64,000 nucleotides of DNA from Polaromonas jejuensis NBRC 106434. GTDB lineage: Bacteria; Pseudomonadota; Gammaproteobacteria; Burkholderiales; Burkholderiaceae_C. The stretch is taken from the NCBI RefSeq assembly GCF_001598235.1, contig NZ_BCYO01000005.1, positions 1 through 64,000 of the forward strand. The letters are read 5' to 3'. The position numbers and the translations under genes are program-made. Shown here in pieces: positions 7,386-16,253 of this stretch (position 1 is its first letter; each line of letters opens with the position of its first letter). Below the pieces are notes generated by a model. The model saw nothing but the letters and a program-made list of their open reading frames with translations. It ran no database searches and was not told the origin of the DNA.

Positions 7386-8487
7386 GGGGCGTTTCCACAA
7401 ACTGCAGCGCTGCCAGCGGCGGCAAATCGCGCGACAGGCAATGCCAGGCTTCGCCGGCGTTGGCGCTGAGCCAGAGCCCGCCGGTGGTGGAGGCCATGGC
7501 CAGGGTCTGGCCGTCGTTCGTGACGTCCAGCGCGTGGCGGTAGACCAGGTGGTAGGCCTGGCGCTGCGGCAGGCCCTCGGCCAGCACCTGAAAGCTGGCG
7601 CCGCCGTCGTCGGTGCGGGTGACCACCATCCGGCCATCGACCGGCACGCGCACAGAGTCGGCCTGTGCCGGCACGAACCAGGCGCGCTGCGGGTTGTGCG
7701 GGTCGCATGCCACGGCAAAGCCAAAGCCCGAGGGCTTGGGCGCGGCAATGGCCTGCCAGGTCTTCGCGCCGTCGCTTGAGCGGTAGATGCCGCAATGGTG
7801 CTGCACCCACAGCACATCAGGCTGGGCCGGGCACTGCACCAGGCGGTGCACGTCCTGGATGTTTTCGTCATACGCGCCTTCTTCGGGCATGTAGTCGGCC
7901 CTCATGCCGCCCGCCGTGAGCGCCCAGGTGGCGCCGCCATCGCGCGTTTGCCAGACGCCGCCGGATGAGACCGCCACGGTCAGGTGCCGGGCATCGCGCG
8001 GGTCCACCAGCACCGAGTGAATGCCCGGGTGGTCGTAGCCGCCGCCAAACCAGCCCTTGCGCCTGGGCTCTTCCCACAGGGCGGTGTTCAGCGTCCAGCT
8101 GGCTCCGCCGTCTTCGGACTTGAACAGGCCCGCGGGCATGCAGCCGGCCCATAGCGTGCCGGGCTGGTCGGTGCCGCCGGCGGCCAGTGTCCAGATCAGG
8201 TCCACGTTCCAGGGTGTCGGGTCGTCGGCCCAGGGCCCCTGCTCGGGTTTAACTGGAAAGGCGGGCGCGGCGATCTCTTGCCAGCTCGCGCCCTGGTCCT
8301 GGCTTTTGCGCAGCTTGACGCCGAAATGCCCCATGCGCAGCGCGGCGTACCAGGCGCCGTCGCGCGGGTCGGCCAGCACCTGGCTGACCGGGTCGCCAGC
8401 AAAGTGATGCGACTGGATGTCCCAGCGCGCGCCTTCGCCACGGATGACAAACAAACCCTTGCGGCTGCCGGCCAGCAGTGTGTGCAT
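7378..8487 (-). CDS. Asp-box (BNR/sialidase-type) beta-propeller protein
   Basis: 369 aa, no signal peptide, so probably cytosolic. Six Asp-box-like motifs of the form SxDxGxxW occur at residues 62-69, 124-131, 181-188, 237-244, 292-299 and 341-348, evenly spaced as in a six-bladed propeller; the last is degenerate (SANAGEAW). Databases often label such proteins exo-alpha-sialidase or glycosyl hydrolase, but no sialidase arginine triad or FRIP motif is visible, so enzymatic sialidase function is doubtful. A ribosome site AAGGAG precedes ATG 8487. It lies 58 nt after a MoaD-like gene and overlaps the DUF1810 gene. The pairing with MoaD suggests a role linked to sulfur carrier chemistry, which is inference. 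Confidence 0.75.
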   Translation of the reverse strand: MHTLLAGSRKGLFVIRGEGARWDIQSHHFAGDPVSQVLADPRDGAWYAALRMGHFGVKLRKSQDQGASWQEIAAPAFPVKPEQGPWADDPTPWNVDLIWTLAAGGTDQPGTLWAGCMPAGLFKSEDGGASWTLNTALWEEPRRKGWFGGGYDHPGIHSVLVDPRDARHLTVAVSSGGVWQTRDGGATWALTAGGMRADYMPEEGAYDENIQDVHRLVQCPAQPDVLWVQHHCGIYRSSDGAKTWQAIAAPKPSGFGFAVACDPHNPQRAWFVPAQADSVRVPVDGRMVVTRTDDGGASFQVLAEGLPQRQAYHLVYRHALDVTNDGQTLAMASTTGGLWLSANAGEAWHCLSRDLPPLAALQFVETPHA

Positions 8488-8545
8488 GATGACTCCTTGC
8501 GATGTCTGATGTAACTGGTGCGAAAGCGGCCGTCCCGTTCAGGCT

Positions 8546-8815
8546 TCAGCCGCCGGTCAGGGCCTGGATCACCAGCACGCGATCCCCCGGCTTCAAGGGC
8601 TGGTTCAAATGGCTGCGGTCCAGCACCATCTGGCGGTTGACGAACACGGCCACATGCTTGCGCACCGCGCGCTGGTCGTCAAAGACATAGTGCGCCAGTT
8701 CGGGCGCCGCTTTCAGCGCGGCCTCCAGCACCTCACGCAGGCTGCCCGGCGCAACCGACTGCGGTGCGCAGGCCACATGGCGGCGCAGGCTGGGGGCGAA
8801 TTCCACGGCAACCAT
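8546..8815 (-). CDS. MoaD/ThiS-family ubiquitin-like sulfur carrier
   Basis: 89 aa with a beta-grasp layout. It starts with a strand MVAVEFAPSLRRHV, has the helix LREVLEAALKAAPEL, then KHVAVFVNRQMV and the final PGDRVLVIQALTGG, ending exactly in the di-glycine that is adenylated and thiocarboxylated in MoaD/ThiS proteins. It is therefore a sulfur donor or protein modifier candidate. No MoaE, MoeB or ThiF partner is nearby. The downstream genes are an Asp-box propeller and a DUF1810 protein. The ribosome site is weak. The 354 nt upstream, up to regA (8816-9169), contain no gene, only a copy of the dispersed repeat at 9071-9126. Confidence 0.8.
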   Translation of the reverse strand: MVAVEFAPSLRRHVACAPQSVAPGSLREVLEAALKAAPELAHYVFDDQRAVRKHVAVFVNRQMVLDRSHLNQPLKPGDRVLVIQALTGG

Positions 8816-9070
8816 CAGCGAAGCGGTGGCTGGGCACCGGACAGAAGGCTTGGAAACATCCGAAAATTGTCTGGCGCCGGTTTGGCGTCGTCAAGTGGCT
8901 GCAGGGCCAGGGTACACATTGCAACATTGACGCTTTTGGGGTGCTCGTTGGTGCTCGTTCGCGTCAAACGCCACTACCTTTCGCTCAAGCTGTTCGTGCT
9001 GAGCCGGCCGACAGGGCAGGGCCTGGTTGACGCGCCTTGGCGCGGATTTCAATTCACTTCGGCTTCAATG

Positions 9071-9126
9071 AAGAAAGTGGCTACAGGCCAATGGGAATGG
9101 GCACGAGCAGCTATTGATCTGATAGC
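9071..9126 (+). repeat. Dispersed Comamonad-type repeat, copy A
   Basis: AAAGTGGCTACAGGCCAA, a spacer ending GGGCACGAGCAG, then GCTATTGATCTGATAGC. It lies in the 354-bp gene-free gap between regA and the MoaD-like gene. The same layout recurs at 17735, 17846, 21019, 26614, 59850 and 62141. Confidence 0.75.
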
Positions 9127-9169
9127 GATCAGAGGGACTCAATGGGGAGCGCAATGAGGCAGGCGCAAA

Positions 9170-9715
9170 CTATTTGACACGCTGCTTCTCGAGTTTTCGC
9201 GCCAGCGTGCGTCTGTGCATGCCCAATCGGCGCGCCGCTTCGGAAATGTTGAAGTCGGTCTCTGCGAGGGTCTGGTGGATGCGTTCCCACTCCAGGGTTT
9301 TGATGGAGCTGGACCGGTTGGTCAGCTCCACCTCGGCATTGCCTGAGGCGCGGCCGAAAGCGGCCTCGATGTCGTCGGTGTTGGACGGCTTGGCCAGGTA
9401 ATGGCAGGCGCCGAGCTTGATGGCCTCGACCGCCGTGGCGATGCTGGCGAAACCGGTCAGAACCACGATCTGCATGTCCGGATCGTGGGTATGCAAGGTC
9501 TGCACACAGGCCAGGCCCGACGCGTCACCGTTCAGTTTCAGGTCCACGACCGCGTAAGCCGGTGAATGGCTCTGCAGGAGTGTGGCGACCGCGTCCAGGC
9601 TTGAGGCGAGCACCACCGAATAACCCCGGCGTTCGAAAGAGCGGCTGAGGGTGCGGGCGAAGGCCGCATCGTCCTCGACGATGAGCAACAGGCGTTCAGC
9701 TTCCATGTCTTTCAT
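9170..9715 (-). CDS. regA: Redox response regulator, RegA/PrrA/ActR family
   Basis: 181 aa, partner of RegB. The receiver domain (about 8-120) has the acidic pair D15/D16, phosphoacceptor D58 in AVVDLKL, T87 and K109. A short linker leads to a Fis-type helix-turn-helix (NISEAARRLGMHRRTLARKL, about 156-175), the DNA-binding end typical of RegA. Homologues control respiratory oxidases and, in phototrophs or autotrophs, photosynthesis and carbon fixation. The start at ATG 9715 overlaps the end of regB by 20 nt; ATG 9706 is an alternative. Being last in the cyoABCD-SURF1-regBA run, it may feed back on that promoter, which is inference. Confidence 0.85.
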   Translation of the reverse strand: MKDMEAERLLLIVEDDAAFARTLSRSFERRGYSVVLASSLDAVATLLQSHSPAYAVVDLKLNGDASGLACVQTLHTHDPDMQIVVLTGFASIATAVEAIKLGACHYLAKPSNTDDIEAAFGRASGNAEVELTNRSSSIKTLEWERIHQTLAETDFNISEAARRLGMHRRTLARKLEKQRVK

Positions 9716-11066
9716 TCTTCCCGAGAGTGATGGCTGCCAGCGGCAGGGTGATCGTCACGATGGCGCCGCCTCCGGAGCGGTTGCGTGCCGTGACGCTGCC
9801 GCCGAGCGTGCGGGCCACGTTGACGACAAGAAACAGCCCCAGGCCACCCCCTGTGCGCCCTTTGCTTGACTGGTAAGGTTTGCCGAGATGCGCCAGCATC
9901 CCGGGCGCAAAGCCGGGCCCTGCGTCCGTGACCGTCAGCGTCAAGGTGTCGGCATCGCGCGTTGCCTTAAGGCCGACCCAGCCTGGCGAGGCCTCGAGCG
10001 CATTGTCCAACACATTGCCAATCATCTGCTTGAGGGCCGAGTCGGACACCATGGGCAGATCCTGAAGCACACCGTTCTCGTAAGAGAAAGATGCGACGGA
10101 ACGCGTGGAGCGCCATTCTTCGGCCAGATCGTCCAGGAAGGTGCAGATCGACGTCCTCGTCAATGATTCGCCACGCGCTTCGCCGGCCGACAGCAGGATG
10201 CCGCTCACGATGGTTTTGCAGCGCAGGACCTGGGCCTGCATCTCGCCGATTTCCTGCTGCAGTTCGGGGTCGGCCGTGAATGGGGGCATACGCTGCCAGT
10301 CTCCCAGGATCACCGCCAGTGTGGAAAGCGGCGTGCCCAGCTCGTGCGCCGCACCCGAAGCCAGCAGGCCCATGCGCACGATGTGCTCTTCCTCCGCCGC
10401 GCGCTGGCGCAGGCTGGCCAGACGCGCATCGCGCTCGCGCAGGTTGCGGCTGATGCGTGTGATGAAGGTCACGAGCAAGGCCGCGTTAAGGACAAAACAG
10501 ACCAGGATGCCTTGCATGTGCGGACTGGAGAATCCATTTTCGAGATCAAGTGGCAGCGCCAGCGGCTTGCCGAAAATGGCCACGCCGACAAGGCAGGCGG
10601 TGGTGATGGCGACCATGGCCCAGACCGACCAGGCCTGCAGCAGCACCGCACCCAGTGCGACCTGCAGCAGGTACAAAAAGGTAAAGGGATTGGTCGCGCC
10701 GCCGCTGAGGTAGAGCTGCGCGGTCAGCATGGCCACGTCCACCAGCAAGGCAAAAAACATCTCGCTGTTGCTGACCTTGCGCTGGGTGCGCCAGCGCAGC
10801 AGGCTGATGACATTGAACAGCACCAGGCCGCCCAGCACCTTCAGCATCGGGTCCAGCGGCAGCTGGATGCCAAAGCCGAACTGCACGATGGCAATGGTGG
10901 CCAGTTGGCCGATCACGGCGATCCAGCGCAGCTGGATCAGCTGCAGCATGTTTTTCAGACCGGTGGCGTCGTCCAGACGGTCGAGCCCGCTTTGCACGGG
11001 TTGAGGGCTTGCTGCGTTGTTCCTGGCCTCAGTCTGGCCTGGCATCTTCGGTTTCGCGGTCGACAT
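9696..11066 (-). CDS. regB: Redox sensor histidine kinase, RegB/PrrB/ActS family
   Basis: 456 aa inner-membrane kinase with six predicted helices between about 48 and 205. RegB-specific marks are present: the quinone-site heptapeptide GGATNPF (122-128), the H-box AHELGTPLST with phosphoacceptor H241, and the redox-active cysteine position (C283, in VLRCKTIV). The N-box is NVLDNALEAS (351-360), and the ATP-lid glycines are DAGPGF and GGGLGLF. It would sense quinone redox state or oxygen tension and phosphorylate RegA. Overlaps the SURF1 gene by 38 nt and regA by 20 nt, so the genes are translationally coupled. Confidence 0.88.
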   Translation of the reverse strand: MSTAKPKMPGQTEARNNAASPQPVQSGLDRLDDATGLKNMLQLIQLRWIAVIGQLATIAIVQFGFGIQLPLDPMLKVLGGLVLFNVISLLRWRTQRKVSNSEMFFALLVDVAMLTAQLYLSGGATNPFTFLYLLQVALGAVLLQAWSVWAMVAITTACLVGVAIFGKPLALPLDLENGFSSPHMQGILVCFVLNAALLVTFITRISRNLRERDARLASLRQRAAEEEHIVRMGLLASGAAHELGTPLSTLAVILGDWQRMPPFTADPELQQEIGEMQAQVLRCKTIVSGILLSAGEARGESLTRTSICTFLDDLAEEWRSTRSVASFSYENGVLQDLPMVSDSALKQMIGNVLDNALEASPGWVGLKATRDADTLTLTVTDAGPGFAPGMLAHLGKPYQSSKGRTGGGLGLFLVVNVARTLGGSVTARNRSGGGAIVTITLPLAAITLGKNERHGS

Positions 11067-11847
11067 GGCCTGTATTGTCCCCCATGCGTTTGCGGCGGCG
11101 CTGGCGCTCCTCGCGCACGACCAGCGTGCTGGCGCCGAGCACCATGAGCGCCAGGCCGAACCAGGTCAGGGCGTACACCGCATGCTGATTGTGAAAGGTG
11201 ATGACGGTCAAACCGCTCACCGGCCAGGCCGGGGCGGCGCTGGATCGGCCCTGGGCCGGTGCGTCGGCGTCGAGAAAGAAGGGGGCGACCTGGCCCAGGC
11301 CGCGCGCCTGGGCAATGGCCTGCACATCGCGCGAGTACCAGCGGTTGGCCGCGGGGTCGTTGTGGCGCAGAAAGCCGCCGCCGGGCTCGCTCAGGCGCAG
11401 CAGGCCGGAGAGCGTGACTTCGGCCTCGCTTTCGGTCGCGCTGCGGGTGGCCCGTGCGCGCGCCTCGGGCGGGACAAAGCCGCGGTTGACCAGCAGCGTC
11501 TGGCCATCGGGGAGTTGCAGCGGGGTCAGCACCCAGAAGCCGCTGCCCAGGTCGGTCACGGCCTGGACCAGGGTTTCGCGATCATTCAGGAAATGGCCGC
11601 TGACCTGCAGGTGGCGGTATTCGTCGCTGGCGGCGGTGATGTGTGGCCATTGGGCCACGGGGGGAAGATGGGCGAGAGGGGCCGCGGGCGCATGCACGCG
11701 CTGGTCGACGCGGGCGATGAGGTCCAGCTTCCAGGCGCGGCGCTCAAGCTGCCACAGGCCGAGGGCGAGGAAGCCCGCAAAAAGCAGGGCGGCAATGAGG
11801 GCCAGCGCGAGACAGGCGGCGGTGGAGCGTGGCGCGCGACTGGCCAT
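11029..11847 (-). CDS. SURF1/Shy1-family oxidase assembly protein
   Basis: 272 aa with the two-helix SURF1 topology: a first helix at about 13-35 (LALALIAALLFAGFLALGLWQLERRAWK) containing the conserved LGxWQLxR motif, a periplasmic domain with HLQVSGHFL and TLLVNRGFVP, and a last helix near the C-terminus (YALTWFGLALMVLGA). SURF1 helps insert heme into terminal oxidases; most work concerns aa3-type oxidases, but here it is next to a quinol oxidase operon, as in several Burkholderiales. The start at ATG 11847 lies 27 nt after cyoD. No symbol is assigned because naming varies. Confidence 0.85.
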   Translation of the reverse strand: MASRAPRSTAACLALALIAALLFAGFLALGLWQLERRAWKLDLIARVDQRVHAPAAPLAHLPPVAQWPHITAASDEYRHLQVSGHFLNDRETLVQAVTDLGSGFWVLTPLQLPDGQTLLVNRGFVPPEARARATRSATESEAEVTLSGLLRLSEPGGGFLRHNDPAANRWYSRDVQAIAQARGLGQVAPFFLDADAPAQGRSSAAPAWPVSGLTVITFHNQHAVYALTWFGLALMVLGASTLVVREERQRRRKRMGDNTGHVDRETEDARPD

Positions 11848-11873
11848 GGGGGTGTTGAGAGCCGTGCTGCGGC

Positions 11874-12296
11874 TCAGGGCATGTTCTTCATGTCGTGGAT
11901 GGACATCGGCATCATGTTGACGTTCATGTGGTACATGACCCAAATGGAACCGCTCAGCGCGATCACGACAATCACAATGGTGAAGAGCAATGCCAGCAGG
12001 GACCAACCGCCTTCGGAGCGGGTGTTCATGTGCAGGAAGTAGATCATGTGCACCACGATCTGCACGGCGGCAAGGCCCAGCAACACCATGGCGGTGACGC
12101 TGGAGGAGTTGAAGACCTTGCCCATCACCAGCCAGAAGGGGATGGCGGTGAGCAGCACCGCGAGGATGAAGCCCGTCACATAGCCCTTGAGCGTGCTGTG
12201 GCTGGCGCCGCCATCCTCGTGCCCGTGGTCGTCATGGCCATCATGGTGGCCATGCGCATCATGCGCGCTGGCCTTGTGGTCGGTAGGCGCGCTCAT
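11874..12296 (-). CDS. cyoD: Cytochrome bo ubiquinol oxidase subunit IV
   Basis: 140 aa with three transmembrane helices starting near residue 38, followed by the conserved [17 protein letters not shown] loop. Subunit IV stabilises CuB/heme insertion in the bo-type quinol oxidase. Its N-terminal 33 residues are unusual: nine histidines interleaved with Asp/Glu (for example [18 protein letters not shown]), longer and more histidine-rich than in Escherichia coli CyoD (about 109 aa). The segment could bind copper or zinc, but that is inference. The start overlaps the end of cyoC by 4 nt. Confidence 0.9.
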   Translation of the reverse strand: MSAPTDHKASAHDAHGHHDGHDDHGHEDGGASHSTLKGYVTGFILAVLLTAIPFWLVMGKVFNSSSVTAMVLLGLAAVQIVVHMIYFLHMNTRSEGGWSLLALLFTIVIVVIALSGSIWVMYHMNVNMMPMSIHDMKNMP

Positions 12297-12934
12297 GGCA
12301 ACACTCCCATCAGGTAAACAAAGGTGAAGACGCCAATCCAGACCACGTCCAGAAAGTGCCAGAACATGGACAGGCACATCAGGCGCCGGCGGTTTTCAAG
12401 GCCCAGCCCGTGGCGTTTGAGCTGGAACATCAAGGTGATCAGCCAGACGATGCCGAACGTGACGTGCAGGCCATGTGTGCCGACCAGCGCGAAGAAGGAC
12501 GTCAGGAAGGCGCTGCGTTGCGGGCCCGCGCCTTCGTGGATCAGGTGCATGAACTCATAGAGCTCCAGGCCGATGAAGCCCGCGCCCAGCAAGCCGGTGA
12601 TGGCCAGCCAGATGAGCACCGGACGCAGCTTTTTCCTTTGCATCTCCAGCATGGCAAAGCCATAGGTGATGGAGGACAGCAGCAGCAGCGAGGTGTTCAC
12701 CGCCACCAGCGGCAGATCGAACAGGTCGGCGCCCGAGGGACCGGCCGCATAGCTGCGGCCCAGCACGGCATAGGCCGCGAACAGGCAGGCAAAGATGAGG
12801 CAGTCGCTCATCAGGTAGAGCCAGAAGCCGAGCAGCGTGCCGTTTTCGGGGTGATGCTCTGCTGTCAGGTAAAAGCGCTGGCTGTCGGGCGCGCTCACGG
12901 CGCGCAGGGGCAAGGGGGTGGTCGTGTTAAACAT
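12293..12934 (-). CDS. cyoC: Cytochrome bo ubiquinol oxidase subunit III
   Basis: 213 aa with five membrane helices, as in CyoC rather than the seven-helix CoxC. Landmarks are [30 protein letters not shown], and [14 protein letters not shown] followed by [20 protein letters not shown] at the C-terminus. It packs against subunit I of the quinol oxidase. The start at ATG 12934 lies 8 nt inside the end of cyoB; a frame open further upstream lacks a start with a ribosome site. Confidence 0.92.
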   Translation of the reverse strand: MFNTTTPLPLRAVSAPDSQRFYLTAEHHPENGTLLGFWLYLMSDCLIFACLFAAYAVLGRSYAAGPSGADLFDLPLVAVNTSLLLLSSITYGFAMLEMQRKKLRPVLIWLAITGLLGAGFIGLELYEFMHLIHEGAGPQRSAFLTSFFALVGTHGLHVTFGIVWLITLMFQLKRHGLGLENRRRLMCLSMFWHFLDVVWIGVFTFVYLMGVLP

Positions 12935-14930
12935 GGCTGGCCAGGAGTCGTGTGCGATCGCCTTCAACGCGGACGACTTCTTCCGCCGGAATATGGTAAT
13001 CACGCTTGTAGTTGAACGAGTGAATGATGGCGGCGGCGACGATGGCGACAAAAGACACCACGGCCAGCGCCCACATATGCCAGATCAGGGCAAAACCGCA
13101 GACCGTGCAGATCGCCGCAATGACCACGCCGGCGGCCGTGTTCTTGGGCATGTGGATGGGGATGAAGCCTTCCAATGGACGCACATAGCCGTGCTTCTTC
13201 ATGTCCCACCAGGCATCGCTGTCGTGCACCACGGGCGTGAAAGCGAAGTTGTAGGCGGGAGGCGGTGAAGAGGTGGACCACTCCAGCGTGCGGCCGTCCC
13301 ATGGGTCGCCGGTGTTGTCGCGCAGCGCGTCGCGGCGGATGTAGCTGACCACGAACTGGATCAGCATGGAGGCAATGCCGAGCGCGATCAGCACGGCGCC
13401 GAAGGCGGCGATCTGGAACCAGATTTGCAGCGAAGGATCTTCGAAGTGGCTGACGCGGCGCGTCACGCCCATGAAGCCCAGCACATACAGCGGCATGAAG
13501 GCCAGGTAAAAGCCGATGAGCCAGAACCAGAACGAGCATTTGCCCCAGAACGGGTCGAGCTTGTAGCCAAAGGCCTTGGGGAACCAGTAGGTGATGCCGG
13601 CAAACAGGCCGAACAGCACGCCGCCAATGATCACGTTGTGGAAGTGGGCAATCAGGAACAGGCTGTTGTGCAGCACAAAGTCAGCCGGTGGCACGGCCAG
13701 CAGCACGCCCGTCATGCCGCCGATCACGAAGGTGACCATGAAGCCAAGGGTCCACATCATGGGCACATCAAAAGTGATGCGGCCGCGGTACATGGTGAAC
13801 AGCCAGTTGAAGATCTTCGCCCCGGTCGGGATCGAGATGATCATGGTCGTGATGCCGAAGAAGGAGTTGACGCTGGCCCCCGAGCCCATGGTGAAGAAGT
13901 GATGCAGCCACACCAGGTAGGACAGGATGGTGATCGCCAGCGTGGCATACACCATGGAGGAGTAGCCGAACAGGCGCTTGCGGCTGTAGGTGGCGACGAC
14001 TTCGGAGAACACACCGAAGAGGGGCAGGATCAGGATGTAGACCTCGGGGTGGCCCCAGATCCAGATCAGGTTCACGTACATCATGGCGTTGCCGCCGAAT
14101 TCGGTGGTGAAGAAATTGCTGCCGACGTAGCGGTCCAGCGAGAGCATGCCCAAAACGGCGGTCAGCACCGGGAAGGCGGCCACGATCAGCACGTTGGTGC
14201 ACAGCGAGGTCCAGGTGAACACCGGCATCTTCATCATGCTCATGCCGGGCGCGCGCATCTTGACGATGGTGGCCAGCAGGTTGATGCCCGAGAGCAGGGT
14301 GCCGACCCCCGCCAGCTGGAGCGACCATATGTAGTAGTCCACCCCCACATCCGGGCTGTTGATGATGCCGGACAGCGGCGGGTAGGCGAGCCAGCCGGTG
14401 CGGGCGAATTCGCCCACAAACAGCGACATCATCACCAGCACGGCGCCGCTGGTGGTCATCCAGAAGCTGAAGTTGTTCAGGAAAGGGAAGGCCACGTCGC
14501 GGGCGCCGATTTGCAGCGGCACGACGTAGTTCATCAGCCCGGTCACCAGGGGCATGGCCACGAAGAAGATCATGATCACGCCGTGCGCGGTGAAGATCTG
14601 GTCGTAGTGGTGCGGCGGCAGGTAGCCGAGGGAGTCACCGAAAGCCATGGCCTGCTGCAGGCGCATCATGAGCGCATCGGCAAAGCCGCGCAGCAGCATC
14701 ACCAGGCCCAGGATGCAATACATGATGCCGATTTTTTTGTGGTCTATGCTGGTGAGCCATTCACGCCAGAGGTAGCCCCAGAGCTTGAAATAGGTCAGGG
14801 CGCCGACAACCGCCAGACCCCCGAGGATGACCGCCGCAAAGGTGGCCAGCAGTATCGGTTCATGCAGGGGAATCGCCTCCCAGGTGAGGCGGCCGAAGAT
14901 GAGCTTCGTTAAATCGAGTTGGTCGAACAT
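12927..14930 (-). CDS. cyoB: Cytochrome bo ubiquinol oxidase subunit I
   Basis: 667 aa heme-copper oxidase catalytic subunit, close to the 663 aa of the E. coli protein. All redox ligands are present: H116 and H431 for low-spin heme, H429 for the oxygen-reducing heme, and H294, H343 and H344 for CuB (motifs [21 protein letters not shown]). The K-channel lysine K372 (PTGAKIFNW) is also present. It oxidises ubiquinol and pumps protons while reducing O2 to water. The start at ATG 14930 matches the family N-terminus ([21 protein letters not shown]). It follows cyoA by 86 nt. Confidence 0.95.
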   Translation of the reverse strand: MFDQLDLTKLIFGRLTWEAIPLHEPILLATFAAVILGGLAVVGALTYFKLWGYLWREWLTSIDHKKIGIMYCILGLVMLLRGFADALMMRLQQAMAFGDSLGYLPPHHYDQIFTAHGVIMIFFVAMPLVTGLMNYVVPLQIGARDVAFPFLNNFSFWMTTSGAVLVMMSLFVGEFARTGWLAYPPLSGIINSPDVGVDYYIWSLQLAGVGTLLSGINLLATIVKMRAPGMSMMKMPVFTWTSLCTNVLIVAAFPVLTAVLGMLSLDRYVGSNFFTTEFGGNAMMYVNLIWIWGHPEVYILILPLFGVFSEVVATYSRKRLFGYSSMVYATLAITILSYLVWLHHFFTMGSGASVNSFFGITTMIISIPTGAKIFNWLFTMYRGRITFDVPMMWTLGFMVTFVIGGMTGVLLAVPPADFVLHNSLFLIAHFHNVIIGGVLFGLFAGITYWFPKAFGYKLDPFWGKCSFWFWLIGFYLAFMPLYVLGFMGVTRRVSHFEDPSLQIWFQIAAFGAVLIALGIASMLIQFVVSYIRRDALRDNTGDPWDGRTLEWSTSSPPPAYNFAFTPVVHDSDAWWDMKKHGYVRPLEGFIPIHMPKNTAAGVVIAAICTVCGFALIWHMWALAVVSFVAIVAAAIIHSFNYKRDYHIPAEEVVRVEGDRTRLLASHV

Positions 14931-15016
14931 CGTGGGTCCGTAAGGGAAAAATGAAGGAGCATGGGACGTAAGGCCCGAAAGGGGGAGGGCGGCTGAGGCC
15001 TGGTGGAAGGGGGCCG

Positions 15017-16096
15017 CTAGATGGGCTGCGTGTCCGCTTGCGTGGCGGGCAGCGGCAATCCCAGGGGGTTGCCGGGGCTGCACATCGCGCCGACATAGCT
15101 GCGCACGGGTTGGTCGTCAAGGCCCAGGCGGCTGCGCGTGGCGCCGTCGAGCGAGGCGGTGTTGACGGTGCCGGGCTTGCCCAGTCCGCCCTTGGCGTCA
15201 ATCGCCATCATGTCGTTCATGCACATCTTGTTGTTTTCAACGCAGCGGTTGACGATGGCATCGTAGAGGTCGGGCGCCACTGTGGCATAGCGCTGCACGG
15301 GGTGGCGTTCGCTGGGTTTTTCGAGCTGCAGATAGCTGTCGCGGCTCAGGGACTGGCCGCTGGCCTTGACCTTTTTCACCCATTGATCGAAGTCACCGTC
15401 ATTCAGGCCGTGGAACTTGAAGTGCATGCCGGAGAAGCCGGCGCCGCTGTAGTTGGCCGACACACCCTCAAACTCGCCAGGCTTGTTGATCACGGCGTGC
15501 AACTGGGTTTGCATGCCGGGCATGGCATAAACCTGGCCGGCCAGGGCGGGGATGAAGAAGGAGTTCATCACCGAGGAGGCGGTGATCTTGAATTGGATGG
15601 GCCTGTCCACCGGTGCGGCCATTTCATTGACCAGCGCAATGCCTTGCTCGGGATAAATGAAGAGCCATTTCCAGTCCAGCGCAACCACCTCGACGACCAG
15701 CGGTTGGCTGTCGGCGGGAATCGGGCGCTGGGCATCGATGCGGTCCAGTGGACGGTAAGGGTCCAGCTTGTGGGTACTGATCCAGGTGATGGCCCCCAGG
15801 ACGATGATGATCAGCAGTGGAACCGTCCAGATCACCAGCTCCAGCTGCGTGGAGTGATGCCATTCGGGGTCGTAGTCGGAGCGGTTGTTGGCCTTGCGAT
15901 AACGCCATGCAAAGACAAAGGTCAGCACGATCACCGGCACGATGACCAGCAGCATCAACACCGTGGAGATGAGGATGAGATCGCGCTGCTGCATGGCGAT
16001 ATCGCCGGACGGGCTCATGAGCACCGCTTTGCAGCCGCCGAGCAGGGCGATGGCCGGAAAGAGGAGCAGGCCGCGAAGATTTTTTAAGAATGGCAT
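15017..16096 (-). CDS. cyoA: Cytochrome bo ubiquinol oxidase subunit II
   Basis: 359 aa lipoprotein: the signal ends in the lipobox LLGGC (C22). Two helices follow, then a periplasmic cupredoxin-like domain. The CuA ligands of cytochrome c oxidase (CxxxC...H...M) are absent and [19 protein letters not shown] is present, which identifies a quinol oxidase. The C-terminal extension ([20 protein letters not shown]) is typical of proteobacterial CyoA. ATG 16096 is taken as the start; an upstream TTG would add eight residues. First gene of the run cyoABCD-SURF1-regBA, with a candidate promoter just upstream. Confidence 0.93.
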   Translation of the reverse strand: MPFLKNLRGLLLFPAIALLGGCKAVLMSPSGDIAMQQRDLILISTVLMLLVIVPVIVLTFVFAWRYRKANNRSDYDPEWHHSTQLELVIWTVPLLIIIVLGAITWISTHKLDPYRPLDRIDAQRPIPADSQPLVVEVVALDWKWLFIYPEQGIALVNEMAAPVDRPIQFKITASSVMNSFFIPALAGQVYAMPGMQTQLHAVINKPGEFEGVSANYSGAGFSGMHFKFHGLNDGDFDQWVKKVKASGQSLSRDSYLQLEKPSERHPVQRYATVAPDLYDAIVNRCVENNKMCMNDMMAIDAKGGLGKPGTVNTASLDGATRSRLGLDDQPVRSYVGAMCSPGNPLGLPLPATQADTQPI

Positions 16097-16135
16097 GCGG
16101 GACAGGGAATGGGGTGTCAATCAAGGGTTTCCCGA

Positions 16136-16164
16136 ATGTAAACTTTTGTCCCGTGCCAAGGCAA
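16136..16164 (-). promoter_or_regulatory. Candidate sigma-70 promoter for cyoA
   Basis: On the minus strand TTGCCT (16164-16159) and TTACAT (16141-16136) are separated by 17 nt, leaving about 40 nt to the cyoA start. The hyphenated palindrome at 16167-16179 abuts the -35 element, and a related half-site lies in the spacer. Confidence 0.4.
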
Positions 16165-16166
16165 TT

Positions 16167-16179
16167 GGACATTTTGTCC
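16167..16179. promoter_or_regulatory. Candidate operator GGACA-TTT-TGTCC
   Basis: Perfect 5-bp inverted repeat with a 3-nt centre, directly upstream of the cyoA -35 element and in the region shared with a divergent MHS transporter. The half TTTTGTCC is repeated at 16144-16151, 28 nt away. A dimeric regulator could bind. Which one (RegA or another) cannot be read from the sequence. Confidence 0.45.
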
Positions 16180-16253
16180 TATGGCATGATGTCTGTACGG
16201 GCGCGCCTGCTGGCGCCCATGTCGTCAACCTGTCGTATTGCGAGGTAAGCCTT

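Noticed and set aside
7378..8487. Exo-alpha-sialidase
   Set aside because: Asp-boxes alone define only the propeller fold. No signal peptide, FRIP motif or arginine triad is visible, and the neighbours are not sugar genes.
13425..14912. Long open frame (495 codons) on the plus strand opposite cyoB
   Set aside because: Its translation is a His/Gln/Asp-rich string without any domain. It mirrors the codon bias of cyoB on the other strand, where all oxidase ligands are present.
15017..16096. Cytochrome c oxidase subunit II
   Set aside because: The CuA ligand motif is absent and the lipoprotein signal and C-terminal extension are those of CyoA.
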